Assembly: GCF_021401245.1 (NCBI RefSeq)
Contig: NZ_JACBFY010000006.1
Location: 480,993 to 544,992, forward strand
Direction: 5' to 3'
Length of the DNA: 64,000 nucleotides
From: Pseudacidovorax sp. NFM-22
Lineage (GTDB): Bacteria > Pseudomonadota > Gammaproteobacteria > Burkholderiales > Burkholderiaceae_C
Both the position numbers and the translations under genes were made by a program. The notes beneath the pieces were generated by a model. That model searched no databases, was not told where the DNA came from, and was given only the letters and a program-made list of their open reading frames with translations. How positions within the stretch are numbered: position 1 is the stretch's first letter; every line of letters begins with the position of its first letter. Shown piece by piece: positions 44,177 to 54,094 of the stretch.

Positions 44177-44818
44177 ATGGACGCCAAGACCGGCTTCTTC
44201 TACCTGTTCTCGGTCGTGCTGTTGTTTGCAGCCTTCCGGGTCGTGACCGCCCGCAACCCCGTGCATGCGGTGCTGTACCTGATGCTCGCCTTCTCGCAGG
44301 CCTCCGCCGTGTGGCTGCTGCTCAAGGCCGAGTTCCTGGCCATCGTGCTCGTGCTGGTGTACCTCGGCGCGGTGATGGTGCTCTTCCTCTTCGTGGTGAT
44401 GATGCTCGACCTCAACGTCGACCACCTGCGCCAGAACTTCTGGAAGCACTTTCCGCTGGCCGCGCTGGTGGGTGTGGTGATCGCCCTCGAGATGGCCTAT
44501 GTGCTGATGGGCGGCTTCCGCCTGCAGACGCCGGCCGCCGAGGCCGTGGCTGCCGCCGGCCAGGTGTCCAACACCAAGGCGCTGGGCCTGCTGCTCTACA
44601 GCGAATACGTCTACCCGGTGCAGGTCGCCGCCGTGATCCTGGTCGTGGCCATGATCGCCGCCATCGCCTTGACGCTACGCCGCCGCAAGGACACGCGCTA
44701 CGTGGATGTGAAGGACCAGATCCATGTGAAGGCCAGCGACCGCCTGCAGGTGGTCAAGGTGGCGCCCACCCAGGCCCCGCAACCCGCCGCGGCCGCCGCG
44801 GAAGGGGAGAGCAAGTGA
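44177..44818 (+). CDS. nuoJ: NADH-quinone oxidoreductase subunit J
   Basis: A 213-residue membrane subunit with five predicted helices; [18 protein letters not shown] is the helix with the conserved pi-bulge region. A cytoplasmic C-terminal tail of about 45 residues, alanine/proline-rich at its end, follows the last helix. The ATG at 44177 was chosen because the frame upstream overlaps nuoI. Stop overlaps the nuoK start by one base. Confidence 0.95.
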   Translation: MDAKTGFFYLFSVVLLFAAFRVVTARNPVHAVLYLMLAFSQASAVWLLLKAEFLAIVLVLVYLGAVMVLFLFVVMMLDLNVDHLRQNFWKHFPLAALVGVVIALEMAYVLMGGFRLQTPAAEAVAAAGQVSNTKALGLLLYSEYVYPVQVAAVILVVAMIAAIALTLRRRKDTRYVDVKDQIHVKASDRLQVVKVAPTQAPQPAAAAAEGESK

Positions 44819-45126
44819 TGACATTGACCCTCGGCCACTACCTGTCGCTCGGCGCCATCCTGTTCGCGCTGGCCGTCATCGGCATCTTCCTCAACCGCAA
44901 GAACCTCATCGTGCTGCTGATGTGCATCGAGCTGATGCTTCTGGCGGTCAACATGAACTTCGTCGCCTTCTCCTCCTACCTGGGCGACATGCACGGACAG
45001 ATCTTCGTGTTCTTCATCCTCACCGTGGCAGCGGCCGAATCGGCCATCGGTCTGGCACTGCTGGTGCTGCTGTTCCGCAACAAGTCGACCATCAACGTCG
45101 ATGAACTCGACGCGCTGAAGGGATAA
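44818..45126 (+). CDS. nuoK: NADH-quinone oxidoreductase subunit K
   Basis: A 102-residue three-helix membrane subunit homologous to MrpC. The buried glutamates involved in proton transfer are seen in [14 protein letters not shown] (about residue 37) and [17 protein letters not shown] (about residue 73). nuoL starts two bases after its stop. Confidence 0.97.
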   Translation: MTLTLGHYLSLGAILFALAVIGIFLNRKNLIVLLMCIELMLLAVNMNFVAFSSYLGDMHGQIFVFFILTVAAAESAIGLALLVLLFRNKSTINVDELDALKG

Positions 45127-45128
45127 CG

Positions 45129-47156
45129 ATGGCCACGACCTTGTCTGCATCCACCCTGCTGGCAGTGCCGCTGGCACCGCTCGTTGGCTGCGTGCTCGCC
45201 GGCATCCTCGGCACGCAGTTCGGCGGCAACCGCATCGGCCGCGCCGCCTCGCACTCGCTGACCATTCTGGGCGTGTTCATCGCCTTCGCGTTGTCGGCCA
45301 TGACGCTTTATAGCGTGGCCGTCGACGGCGCCCGCTTCAACGCCACCATCTACGAATGGATGGTGGTCGGCGGCCTGAAGATGGAAGTCGGTTTCATGAT
45401 CGACAGCCTGACCGCCATGATGATGTGCGTCGTGACCTTCGTGTCGCTGATGGTGCACATCTACACCATCGGCTACATGGAAGAGGACGAAGGCTACAAC
45501 CGCTTCTTCGCCTACATCTCGCTCTTCACCTTCTCCATGCTGATGCTGGTGATGAGCAACAACCTGCTGCAGCTGTTCTTCGGCTGGGAAGCGGTGGGCC
45601 TGGTGTCGTACCTGCTGATCGGCTTCTGGTACAACAAGCCGACGGCCATCTTCGCCAACATGAAGGCCTTCCTGGTCAACCGCGTGGGTGACTTCGGCTT
45701 CATCCTCGGCATCGGCCTGATCGCGGCCTACACGGGCACGCTCAACTACACCGAGATCTTTGCCAAGTCGGGCGAGCTGGGCAAGATGGGCTTCCCGGGC
45801 ACCGACTGGATGCTGATCACCGTGATCTGCATCTGCCTGTTCATCGGCGCGATGGGCAAGAGCGCGCAGTTCCCGCTGCACGTCTGGCTGCCGGATTCGA
45901 TGGAAGGCCCGACGCCCATCTCCGCACTGATCCACGCCGCCACGATGGTGACCGCCGGCATCTTCATGGTGTCGCGCATGTCGCCGCTGTTCGAGTTGTC
46001 GGACACGGCCCTGAACTTCATCCTGGTGATCGGTTCGATCACGGCGCTGTTCATGGGCTTCCTGGGCATCATCCAGAACGACATCAAGCGTGTGGTGGCC
46101 TACTCGACGCTGTCGCAACTGGGCTACATGACCGTGGCGCTGGGCGTTTCGGCCTACCCGGTCGCCGTGTTCCACCTGATGACGCACGCCTTCTTCAAGG
46201 CCCTGCTGTTCCTCGGCGCCGGCTCGGTGATCATGGGCATGCACCACAACCAGGACATCCGCTGGATGGGCGGCGTGCGCAAGTACATGCCCATCACCTG
46301 GATCACCTTCCTGCTGGCCTCGTTGGCGCTGATCGGCACGCCGTTCTTCTCGGGCTTCTATTCCAAGGACGCCATCATCGAGGCGGTGCATGCCAGCCAT
46401 CTGCCGGCCGCGGGCTTCGCCTACTTCTCGGTGGTCGCCGGCGTGTTCGTCACGGCCTTCTACTCGTTCCGCCTGTACTTCCTGGTCTTCCACGGCAAGG
46501 AGCGCTACGACCAGAACCCGGACGCGCACCACGGTGATGCCCACGGCCACGGTGACCATCACGGCCATGGCCACCACGAGCCGCACGAGTCGCCGAAGGT
46601 GGTGACGGTGCCGCTGCTGCTGCTGATGATCCCGTCGGTGGTGATCGGCTTCTTCACGCTGATGCCGATGCTGAACAGCTTCTTCGACGGCGTGATCTTC
46701 GTTGACACGGTGCGTCACCCGGCCATGGCGGAGCTGCGCGAAGACATCCACGGCCCCGTCGCCATGGCCCTGCATTCGCTGACCAGCCTGCCGTTGTGGC
46801 TGGCCATCGCCGGCGTCGCCTTGTCGTACTACATGTACATGGTCAACCCGGCGCTGCCGGCGGCCATCAAGCGCGCCTGCATGCCGATCTACAGCCTGCT
46901 CGAGAACAAGTACTACCTCGACTGGATCAACGAGAACATCCTGGCCCGTGGTGCCCGTGCGCTGGGCACCGGCCTCTGGAAGGGTGGCGACCAGGCCATC
47001 ATCGATGGCGCGCTGGTCAATGGCTCGTGGAAGCTGGTGGGCCGCATATCGGCCGCCATCCGCTGGATCCAGTCCGGTTACATCTATCACTACGCCTTCG
47101 CGATGCTGCTGGGGGTGTTCCTTCTCATGACGTACTTCGTCTGGTTCAAGCGCTGA
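45129..47156 (+). CDS. nuoL: NADH-quinone oxidoreductase subunit L
   Basis: A 675-residue antiporter-like proton-pumping subunit at the distal end of the membrane arm, with about 14-16 helices and a long C-terminal lateral helix region. Typical loops are FFGWEAVGLVSYLLIGFWY, GKSAQFPLHVWLPDSMEGPT and STLSQLGYMTVALG. Between about residues 465 and 488 there is a hydrophilic insert in which ten of 22 residues are histidine, not part of the conserved core. Confidence 0.97.
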   Translation: MATTLSASTLLAVPLAPLVGCVLAGILGTQFGGNRIGRAASHSLTILGVFIAFALSAMTLYSVAVDGARFNATIYEWMVVGGLKMEVGFMIDSLTAMMMCVVTFVSLMVHIYTIGYMEEDEGYNRFFAYISLFTFSMLMLVMSNNLLQLFFGWEAVGLVSYLLIGFWYNKPTAIFANMKAFLVNRVGDFGFILGIGLIAAYTGTLNYTEIFAKSGELGKMGFPGTDWMLITVICICLFIGAMGKSAQFPLHVWLPDSMEGPTPISALIHAATMVTAGIFMVSRMSPLFELSDTALNFILVIGSITALFMGFLGIIQNDIKRVVAYSTLSQLGYMTVALGVSAYPVAVFHLMTHAFFKALLFLGAGSVIMGMHHNQDIRWMGGVRKYMPITWITFLLASLALIGTPFFSGFYSKDAIIEAVHASHLPAAGFAYFSVVAGVFVTAFYSFRLYFLVFHGKERYDQNPDAHHGDAHGHGDHHGHGHHEPHESPKVVTVPLLLLMIPSVVIGFFTLMPMLNSFFDGVIFVDTVRHPAMAELREDIHGPVAMALHSLTSLPLWLAIAGVALSYYMYMVNPALPAAIKRACMPIYSLLENKYYLDWINENILARGARALGTGLWKGGDQAIIDGALVNGSWKLVGRISAAIRWIQSGYIYHYAFAMLLGVFLLMTYFVWFKR

Positions 47157-47178
47157 CGCGGGCTGGAGAACAAGAAAA

Positions 47179-48654
47179 ATGGGTTTGCTGAGCCTTGCCA
47201 TCTGGCTGCCGATCGTGATCGGCGCCTTGCTGCTGGCGTTTGGGCGGGACGACCAGGCGCGCTTCGTGCGCTGGGCGGCACTCGTCGGGTCGGTGGCGAG
47301 CTTCCTCGTCACCATTCCGGTGTACACGCGCTTCCAGACCGGCACCGCCGCGATGCAGTTCGTCGAGCGCGCGCCGTGGATCGAGCGCTTCAACATCAAC
47401 TACCACCTGGGCGTCGATGGCCTGTCGATGTGGTTCGTGCTGCTCACGGCCTTCATCACGGTGATCGTCGTGATCTCGGCCTGGGAGGTGATCACCGAGC
47501 GCGTCAACCAGTACATGGGCGCGTTCCTGATCCTGTCGGGCCTGATGATCGGCGTGTTCGCCGCGCTGGACGGCATGCTGTTCTACGTGTTCTTCGAGGC
47601 CACGCTGATCCCGATGTACCTGATCATCGGTATCTGGGGTGGTCCGAACCGGATCTACGCGGCCTTCAAGTTCTTCCTGTACACGCTGCTCGGTTCGCTG
47701 CTGATGCTGGTGGCGCTGGTCTACCTGTACCGCGCCTCGGGCGGCAGCTTCGACATCGCGACCTGGCACCGCACGCCCCTGGGCGCGACGGCGCAGACGC
47801 TGATCTTCTTCGCCTTCTTCGCGGCCTTCGCAGTGAAGGTGCCGATGTGGCCCGTGCACACCTGGCTGCCCGACGTGCACGTCGAGGCGCCTACCGGCGG
47901 CTCTGCCGTGCTGGCCGCCATCATGCTGAAGCTGGGCGCTTACGGCTTCCTGCGCTTCTCCATGCCGATCGCGCCCGACGCTGCCCGTGAATGGGCCTGG
48001 CTGATGATCGCGCTGTCGATCGTGGCGGTGATCTACGTGGGCCTGGTGGCCATGGTCCAGCGCGACATGAAGAAGCTGGTGGCTTATTCGTCGGTCGCCC
48101 ACATGGGCTTCGTGACGCTGGGCTTCTTCATCTTCAATCCGCTCGGCGTGGCTGGCGGCATCGTGCAGATGATCGCCCACGGCTTCGTGTCGGGCGCGAT
48201 GTTCCTGTCCATCGGCGTGCTGTACGACCGCATGCACTCGCGCCAGATCGCCGACTACGGCGGCGTGGTCAACGTCATGCCCAAGTTCGCCGCGTTCGCG
48301 CTGCTGTTCGCCATGGCCAACTGCGGCCTACCTGCCACCGCCGGCTTCGTGGGCGAGTGGATGGTGATCCTGGGGGCCGTGAAGGCCAACTTCTGGATCG
48401 GCCTGATGGCTGCGACCGCGTTGATCTTCGGCGCCGCCTACACCCTGTGGATGTACAAGCGCGTGTACCTGGGCCCCATCGGCAACGACCATGTGAAGGA
48501 ACTGACGGACATCAATGGCCGCGAGTTCTTCATGCTCGCCGTGCTGGCCGTGGCCGTGCTGTGGATGGGCCTGGATCCCAAGCCCTTCACCGACGTGATG
48601 GACGCTTCCGTGGCCGAGCTGCTGCGCCACGTGGCCGCCTCCAAGCTGCCCTGA
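47179..48654 (+). CDS. nuoM: NADH-quinone oxidoreductase subunit M
   Basis: A 491-residue antiporter-like subunit with about 14 helices. Conserved features include the glutamate of [18 protein letters not shown] (about residue 137), [20 protein letters not shown] with the key lysine, and [12 protein letters not shown]. It lies between nuoL and nuoN, with gaps of 22 and 28 bases. Confidence 0.97.
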   Translation: MGLLSLAIWLPIVIGALLLAFGRDDQARFVRWAALVGSVASFLVTIPVYTRFQTGTAAMQFVERAPWIERFNINYHLGVDGLSMWFVLLTAFITVIVVISAWEVITERVNQYMGAFLILSGLMIGVFAALDGMLFYVFFEATLIPMYLIIGIWGGPNRIYAAFKFFLYTLLGSLLMLVALVYLYRASGGSFDIATWHRTPLGATAQTLIFFAFFAAFAVKVPMWPVHTWLPDVHVEAPTGGSAVLAAIMLKLGAYGFLRFSMPIAPDAAREWAWLMIALSIVAVIYVGLVAMVQRDMKKLVAYSSVAHMGFVTLGFFIFNPLGVAGGIVQMIAHGFVSGAMFLSIGVLYDRMHSRQIADYGGVVNVMPKFAAFALLFAMANCGLPATAGFVGEWMVILGAVKANFWIGLMAATALIFGAAYTLWMYKRVYLGPIGNDHVKELTDINGREFFMLAVLAVAVLWMGLDPKPFTDVMDASVAELLRHVAASKLP

Positions 48655-48682
48655 CCAGAGTCCACGCAGACAAGAGAACAAG

Positions 48683-50170
48683 ATGATCGACAAACTCAGC
48701 TGGGTGGCTGTCTACCCCGAGATCCTGCTGCTGGTGATGGCCTGTGTCATCACGCTGTTCGACCTGCGCGTCAGCAGCACGCACCGCACCGCCACCCATT
48801 GGCTCACGATGCTCACGCTGGCCGCGACGGCGCTGCTGACCGGCATGAACGCCGTCGCCGGCCACACCTTCCACGGCTTCGGCGGCATGGTGGTGAGCGA
48901 CCCGATGGGCAACTGGCTCAAGTGCTTCTCGGCCGTGGCGCTGATGGTCACGCTGGTCTATGGCCGTCCCTACGCGGCCGACCGCCAGATGCTGCGCGGC
49001 GGCGAGATGTTCACGCTCAGCCTGTTTTCGCTGCTGGGCATGTTCGTCATGATCTCGGGCAGCAACTTCCTGATGATCTACTTGGGCCTGGAACTGCTCA
49101 CGCTGTCCAGTTATGCGCTGGTGGCCCTGCGCCGCGACCATGCGACGGCCAGCGAAGCCGCCATGAAGTATTTCGTGCTCGGCGCCATGGCCAGCGGCTT
49201 CCTGCTCTATGGCATGTCGATGATGTACGGCGCCACCGGCTCGCTGGACGTCAACGAGGTCTTCAAGAGCATCGCCAGCAGCAAGGTGAACCACCAGGTG
49301 CTGGTGTTCGGCCTGGTGTTCATCGTGGCCGGCCTGGCCTTCAAGCTGGGTGCAGCGCCCTTCCACATGTGGCTGCCGGACGTCTACCACGGCGCCCCGA
49401 CGGCCGTGACGCTGCTGATCGGCGCCGCCCCCGAGCTGGCCGCCTTCGCCATCGTCATCCGTCTGCTGGTGGAAGGCATGCTGCCGCTGGCTTTCGACTG
49501 GCAGCAGATGCTGGCCGTGCTGGCCGTGGCCTCGCTGCTGGTGGGCAACCTGGCCGCCGTCGCACAGACCAACCTCAAGCGCATGCTGGCCTACTCGACC
49601 ATCGCGCAGATGGGCTTCGTGCTGCTGGGCCTGGTGGCCGGTGTGATCGACGGCAACACGCTCAACGCCCAGTATGCGTACAGCGCGTCGATGTTCTACA
49701 TCATCACCTATGTGCTGACCACGCTGGCGAGCTTCGGCATCATCCTGCTGCTGGCTCGCGAAGGCTTCGAGAGCGAAGAGATTTCCGACCTTGCCGGTCT
49801 CAACCAGCGCAGCCCGCTGTATGCCGGCGTGATGGCCATTGCGATGTTCTCGCTGGCCGGCATTCCTCCGCTGGTCGGCTTCTATGCCAAGCTGGCGGTG
49901 CTGCAGGCGCTGCTGGCTTCGGGGCAGGGCGTGTACATCGGTCTGGCGGTGTTCGCCGTGATCATGTCGCTGATCGGCGCCTTCTACTACCTGCGCGTGG
50001 TGAAGGTGATGTACTTCGACGCACCGCTGACGGCCACCACCGTGGCGGCGCCGCGCGACGTGCGGGCCGTGCTGTCGGTCAACGGCGCCCTGATCCTGAT
50101 CCTGGGCATCCTGCCCGGCGGCTTGATGACCCTGTGCGCCCGGGCCATCGTGGCCACGCTGGGCAACTGA
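48683..50170 (+). CDS. nuoN: NADH-quinone oxidoreductase subunit N
   Basis: A 495-residue antiporter-like subunit with about 14 helices, nearest the quinone module. Motifs include [41 protein letters not shown] and [15 protein letters not shown]. It ends the 14-gene complex I set; a DUF2818 gene starts seven bases later. Confidence 0.97.
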   Translation: MIDKLSWVAVYPEILLLVMACVITLFDLRVSSTHRTATHWLTMLTLAATALLTGMNAVAGHTFHGFGGMVVSDPMGNWLKCFSAVALMVTLVYGRPYAADRQMLRGGEMFTLSLFSLLGMFVMISGSNFLMIYLGLELLTLSSYALVALRRDHATASEAAMKYFVLGAMASGFLLYGMSMMYGATGSLDVNEVFKSIASSKVNHQVLVFGLVFIVAGLAFKLGAAPFHMWLPDVYHGAPTAVTLLIGAAPELAAFAIVIRLLVEGMLPLAFDWQQMLAVLAVASLLVGNLAAVAQTNLKRMLAYSTIAQMGFVLLGLVAGVIDGNTLNAQYAYSASMFYIITYVLTTLASFGIILLLAREGFESEEISDLAGLNQRSPLYAGVMAIAMFSLAGIPPLVGFYAKLAVLQALLASGQGVYIGLAVFAVIMSLIGAFYYLRVVKVMYFDAPLTATTVAAPRDVRAVLSVNGALILILGILPGGLMTLCARAIVATLGN

Positions 50171-50177
50171 TCGCGCT

Positions 50178-50486
50178 GTGGGCAGCAACGCATCGGCCTG
50201 GGTCGTCCTCGGCGTTGCGCTGGTCCTGGCCAACCTGCCTTTCCTGAACGAGCGGCTGTTCGCCGTGCTGCCTTGGCGCACGGCGGTCAAGCCGCTCGCG
50301 GTGCGTCTGGGGGAACTGGTGCTGTGCTATCTGCTGGCCGGCATGGTCGGCAGGCTCTTCGAGGGCAAGCAGGGCATGGTGGCGGCGCAGGGCTGGGAGT
50401 TCTATGCGGTGACGGCCGCCTTCTTCCTGGTGCTCGCCTTTCCAGGCTTCATCTGGTGCTACCTCCTCAAACGCAAAGGAAACTGA
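50178..50486 (+). CDS. DUF2818 family membrane protein
   Basis: A 102-residue protein with three predicted membrane helices (about residues 8-28, 43-62 and 74-95). It starts with GTG; no ATG gives the family start MGSNASAWVVLG. This family is known from its fixed place after nuoN in Burkholderiales, suggesting a role connected to complex I, such as assembly or stability, but no function has been demonstrated to my knowledge. It is three bases from the next gene. Confidence 0.85.
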   Translation: MGSNASAWVVLGVALVLANLPFLNERLFAVLPWRTAVKPLAVRLGELVLCYLLAGMVGRLFEGKQGMVAAQGWEFYAVTAAFFLVLAFPGFIWCYLLKRKGN

Positions 50487-50489
50487 ACC

Positions 50490-51083
50490 GTGACCGCTGA
50501 CATCGCCCACCTGGAAGAAAAGAAGGTCGCGTCGGAGCGGCTGTTCGAGGGGCGGTTCCTGCGCGCCTACCGCGACACGGTCGCGCTGCCCGACGGCGGG
50601 ACGGCGACGCGCGAGTACGTCATCCACCCGGGCGCGGTGGTGGTCATTCCGCTGCTGGATGACGGACGTGTCGTGCTCGAGCGCCAGTTCCGATACCCGG
50701 TGGGCCAGGTCATGGTCGAGTTCCCCGCCGGCAAGCTCGACGCCGGCGAGGATCCGCTGGTATGCGGTCAGCGCGAACTGCTGGAAGAAACCGGCTACCG
50801 CGCCCGCGAGTGGGCCAAGGCCGGGGTGATGCACCTGGCCGTGGCCTACTCGACGGAGGTCATCCACATCTACTTCGCGCGGGGCCTGAGTGCCGGCGAT
50901 CGCAAGCTCGACCAGGGCGAGTTCCTCGACGTGTTCACGGCGTCGCCCGCGGATCTGCTGGGCTGGTGCCGTGATGGCACGGTGACGGATGCCAAGACGC
51001 TGGCCTGTTCGGTCTGGATGCAGAACGTGCTTTCCGGCGACTGGGCACTGGAATGGCGGGCTGCGGATAATCCCGCGCCATGA
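50490..51083 (+). CDS. NUDIX hydrolase, ADP-ribose pyrophosphatase type
   Basis: A 197-residue NUDIX enzyme resembling NudF/ADP-ribose pyrophosphatases. The Nudix box starts GKLDAGEDPLVCGQREL and ends LEETGY (about residues 81-103), preceded by the VLERQFRYPVGQVMVEFPAG segment that is characteristic of ADP-ribose-type substrates. It starts with GTG three bases after the DUF2818 gene, and its stop overlaps the next start by four bases. Cleavage of ADP-ribose or NADH-derived compounds would fit downstream of an NADH-consuming complex, but this is inference. Confidence 0.85.
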   Translation: MTADIAHLEEKKVASERLFEGRFLRAYRDTVALPDGGTATREYVIHPGAVVVIPLLDDGRVVLERQFRYPVGQVMVEFPAGKLDAGEDPLVCGQRELLEETGYRAREWAKAGVMHLAVAYSTEVIHIYFARGLSAGDRKLDQGEFLDVFTASPADLLGWCRDGTVTDAKTLACSVWMQNVLSGDWALEWRAADNPAP

Positions 51084-51523
51084 AGGTCCTGAATCTGCGT
51101 TGTGCCCATGGCCACGGTTTCGAGGGCTGGTTCGGCTCCGAGGCGGAGTTCGAGACCCAGCGCGACGGTGGCCAGATCGAATGCCCGCTTTGTGGTGACA
51201 AGGCCATTGTCAAAGGCCTGAGCGCACCGCGTCTCAACCTCGGTGCCGGGCGCGAGGCGCTGCCGGCCGAAGTGCAGCCCCCGCTGCCGCAGCAGCAGAC
51301 CCCGGAAGCCCGCTGGATGCGCGCCGTCCGGGAGGTGCTGGCCAGGACCGAAGACGTGGGCGACCGGTTTGCGCAGGAAGCGCGGCGCATGCATCACGGC
51401 GAGGTGGAAGAGCGCGGAATCCGTGGCCAGGCCACGCCCGAGGAGACCGCCGCTTTGCTGGAGGAAGGCATTGCGGTGTTGCCGCTGCCGCTGCCGCCTG
51501 CACTCAAGGAAACCTTGCAGTAG
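51080..51523 (+). CDS. DUF1178 family protein
   Basis: A 147-residue cytosolic protein of the DUF1178 family. The N-terminal 45 residues carry a possible metal-binding group: C8 and H10/H12 (LRCAHGHGFEGWF), then CPLCG. The remainder is helical and hydrophilic (RFAQEARRMHHGEVEERGIRG, with GQATPEE). No function is established. It is last in the nuo-linked run and is followed by a terminator. Confidence 0.85.
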   Translation: MKVLNLRCAHGHGFEGWFGSEAEFETQRDGGQIECPLCGDKAIVKGLSAPRLNLGAGREALPAEVQPPLPQQQTPEARWMRAVREVLARTEDVGDRFAQEARRMHHGEVEERGIRGQATPEETAALLEEGIAVLPLPLPPALKETLQ

Positions 51524-51586
51524 GCTTGTGGATCGATGCGCGGTCGCCCGACCAGGCTGCTGCACCGCGCTCGCCACCGATGAGTC

Positions 51587-51610
51587 AGCCCGCCGTGTGC
51601 GGGCTTTATT
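51587..51610 (+). terminator. Terminator after the nuo-DUF1178 operon
   Basis: AGCCCGC (51587-51593) and GCGGGCT (51599-51605) form a perfect 7-bp stem with loop CGTGT, followed by TTATT. It lies between convergent genes. Confidence 0.7.
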
Positions 51611-51670
51611 GTGTCTGGGTGACGCCACACGGGCGCGAAGCGCCGGTTCCCGAAACCGGGTGCCGCAGGC

Positions 51671-53452
51671 TCAGGCCGTGAACTGCAGCGCCGCCAGCTT
51701 GGCGTAGCTGCCGCCGCGGGCGATCAATTCGGCATGGGTGCCTTGTTCGACGATGGCGCCGTGGTCCAGCACCACGATGCGGTCGGCCCTTTGCACCGTC
51801 GCAAGGCGGTGGGCAATGACCAGCGTGGTACGACCTTCCATTGCCGATTCGAGGGCGGCCTGAACGACCCGTTCGCTTTCCGCATCGAGCGCCGAGGTGG
51901 CCTCGTCCAGCAGCAGCAGCGGCGGCGCCTTCAGGATGGCGCGTGCAATCGAGAGACGCTGCTTCTGCCCCCCCGACAGACGCACGCCGCGTTCGCCCAG
52001 GAAGGTGTGGAAGCCGTCGGGCAGGGCGTCGATGAAGCCCTCGGCGTGCGCAAGGCGGGCCGCATGCCGGACTTCGGCCTCCGTCGCCTCCGGCCGGCCA
52101 TAGCGGATGTTCTCGAACGCCGTGGTCGAGAAGATCACGGCGTCCTGCGGCACCAGGCCGATGCGTCCCCGAAGGTCATCCAGCGCAAATCGACGCAACG
52201 ACTGACCGTCCAGCCGGATGTCGCCGGTCTGCGGATCGAAGAAGCGCAGCAGCAGCTGGAACACGGTGCTCTTGCCCGCGCCGCTCTCGCCCACCAGGGC
52301 CACGGTTTCGCCAGGCGCCACGTCGAGCGAGAAGTGGCGCAGGGCCGCCGTGCCCGGACGTGAGGGGTAATGGAAGCCGACATCCTCCAGCACCACCTGG
52401 GCGCCTGCGGAGGCGGGCGGCGCGGCCTGCGCGGCCTCCGGCGACGAAATGGCGATGGGCGCGTGCAGCAGTTCCATCAGCCGTTCCGTGGCGCCGGCCG
52501 CGCGCAGCAGGTCGCCGTAGACCTCGCCCAACACGGCCAGCGCGCTCGCCAGGATGACCACGTAGACCACCGTCTGGCCCATGTGGCCGGGACTGATCTC
52601 GCCCCGCAGCACGGCCTGCGTGCCGGCGTAAAGGCCCCAGAGCAAGGCGGCCGAGGTGGCAATGATGATGAAGGCGACCAGCACGGCCCGCGCCTTGGTG
52701 CGCCGCACGGCCGTCTCGAAGGCCGCCTGGGTGGAGCCGGCAAAGCGCTCGGCCTCGCGGGTCTCGGCCGTGTAGCTTTGCACCACCGGAATGGCATTGA
52801 GCACCTCGGCCGCGATGGCGCTGGCGTCGGCCACGCGGTCCTGGCTGGCTCGGGAGAGCCGACGGACCCGGCGACCGAAGGCCATGGCCGGCAGCACGAC
52901 GAGCACGAGCACCAGCGCCACCTGGGCCATCAGCCAGGGATTGGTCCAGATCAGCATGGCCAGCGCGCCGACGCCCATGACCGCGTTGCGCAAGCCCATG
53001 CTGAGAGAAGAGCCCACCACGGTCTGGACCAGCGTCGTGTCGCCCGTGAGGCGCGACAGCACCTCGCCGGTCTGGGTGGTCTCGAAGAACTGCGGGCTCT
53101 GGTGCAGCACGCGGCCGTAGACGGCGGTGCGCACGTCGGCCGTGATGCGCTCGCCCAGCCAGCTCACCGTGTAGAAGCGCGCGGCAGAGAACAGCCCCAG
53201 CGCGATCGCCACGCCGAACAGGGCCAGGAAGTGCTCGCGCAGGGCCATCACCTGATCGCCGGGTGCCTTGGGTGCGAGACCGGCGTCGATCAGGCCGCGA
53301 AGCGCGATGGGAAACACCAGGGTCGTGACCGCCGCCATGACCAGGAACAGAGCCGCCATCGCAATCTGGAGGCGGTAGGGGCGAAGAAAGGGCGCCAGGC
53401 CGGCGAGCGAGCGGGGGGAGCTTTTGGCGTTCTTCACAGGAGTGCGGGGCAA
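51671..53452 (-). CDS. ABC-type exporter, fused membrane and ATPase domains
   Basis: A 593-residue half-transporter of the ABCB/MsbA-like class. The transmembrane domain (about residues 20-320) has six helices; the ATPase domain (about 350-593) has Walker A GESGAGKST (about 384-392), signature LSGGQKQRLS (about 490), Walker B LLLLDEATSALD and the H-loop VIAHRL. Such proteins homodimerise to export lipids or drugs. Substrate is not inferable. It is convergent with the nuo run and about 100 bases from marR, which is divergent. Confidence 0.88.
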   Translation of the reverse strand: MPRTPVKNAKSSPRSLAGLAPFLRPYRLQIAMAALFLVMAAVTTLVFPIALRGLIDAGLAPKAPGDQVMALREHFLALFGVAIALGLFSAARFYTVSWLGERITADVRTAVYGRVLHQSPQFFETTQTGEVLSRLTGDTTLVQTVVGSSLSMGLRNAVMGVGALAMLIWTNPWLMAQVALVLVLVVLPAMAFGRRVRRLSRASQDRVADASAIAAEVLNAIPVVQSYTAETREAERFAGSTQAAFETAVRRTKARAVLVAFIIIATSAALLWGLYAGTQAVLRGEISPGHMGQTVVYVVILASALAVLGEVYGDLLRAAGATERLMELLHAPIAISSPEAAQAAPPASAGAQVVLEDVGFHYPSRPGTAALRHFSLDVAPGETVALVGESGAGKSTVFQLLLRFFDPQTGDIRLDGQSLRRFALDDLRGRIGLVPQDAVIFSTTAFENIRYGRPEATEAEVRHAARLAHAEGFIDALPDGFHTFLGERGVRLSGGQKQRLSIARAILKAPPLLLLDEATSALDAESERVVQAALESAMEGRTTLVIAHRLATVQRADRIVVLDHGAIVEQGTHAELIARGGSYAKLAALQFTA

Positions 53453-53513
53453 TCGCGGCGCAGTGGCCGGGCGGCGCGGATTCTAACGAGACCTTGCCGC
53501 CCCAGAATCAGCC

Positions 53514-53542
53514 TTGACAATATTTGACGAGGCAAATAATAT
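53514..53542 (+). promoter_or_regulatory. Strong consensus promoter of marR-emr
   Basis: TTGACA (53514-53519), 17 bases, then TAATAT (53537-53542): perfect -35, optimal spacing, five of six at -10. The predicted start, six to eight bases further on, coincides with the marR ATG at 53549. Confidence 0.85.
53521..53538. promoter_or_regulatory. MarR operator
   Basis: TATTTG (53521-53526), six bases, CAAATA (53533-53538) is a perfect inverted repeat lying between and onto the promoter hexamers. Its AT-rich character contrasts with surroundings. Binding here by the MarR protein would block RNA polymerase. Confidence 0.75.
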
Positions 53543-53548
53543 CCGCCC

Positions 53549-54094
53549 ATGTCCAAATCAGAGACCACTCCGCCCGGCGGCACCGCCGGGCCGCCGCCCG
53601 TGGATTTCTATCGGGCCGAGAGCTACACCGCCGAGGAAAGCCTGGGCTACGCGATGAAGCGCATCCTGACCTGCGTGTCGCAGGCAGTCGAAAGCGAACT
53701 GGTCGAGCCCGGCGGCCCGACCTATCCGCAGTGGGTGCCACTGCACAAGTTGCACATGGGCAGCGCCGGCACGGTGGCCGAGCTGGCCCGTGAGTGCCAA
53801 CTGGACACCGGCGCCATGACGCGCCTGCTGGATCGACTCGAAGCCAAGGGGCTGGTGCGCCGGGTGCGCTCGCAGGAGGACCGGCGGGTCGTCAACCTCG
53901 AATTGACGCCCGAAGGCCTGAGTGCCGCCCAGAAGGTACCGGCCGTGCTCAGCCGGGTCCACAACGAGATGCTCGCCGGCTTCACGCAGGTGGAGTGGGA
54001 GCAGCTCAAGGATTACCTGAACCGCATCCTGGGGAACGCCCAGAGAAAGCAGGCCGCATGCCATCGGGCATCGGGCCAAGGAGTTTCGCGATGA
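53549..54094 (+). CDS. MarR-family transcriptional regulator
   Basis: A 181-residue winged-helix regulator. The DNA-binding region spans about residues 75-125: GTVAELARECQLDTGAMTRLLDRLEAKGLVRR followed by the wing SQEDRRVVNLELTPEG (long motifs given in parts; key residues D88, R92, D111, R112). A proline/glycine-rich N-terminal stretch precedes the YRAESYTAEESLG dimerisation helix. There is no Shine-Dalgarno and the promoter places transcription initiation at the ATG, so the mRNA may be leaderless. The stop overlaps the outer-membrane factor gene by four bases, so it controls the efflux operon and itself. Confidence 0.88.
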   Translation: MSKSETTPPGGTAGPPPVDFYRAESYTAEESLGYAMKRILTCVSQAVESELVEPGGPTYPQWVPLHKLHMGSAGTVAELARECQLDTGAMTRLLDRLEAKGLVRRVRSQEDRRVVNLELTPEGLSAAQKVPAVLSRVHNEMLAGFTQVEWEQLKDYLNRILGNAQRKQAACHRASGQGVSR

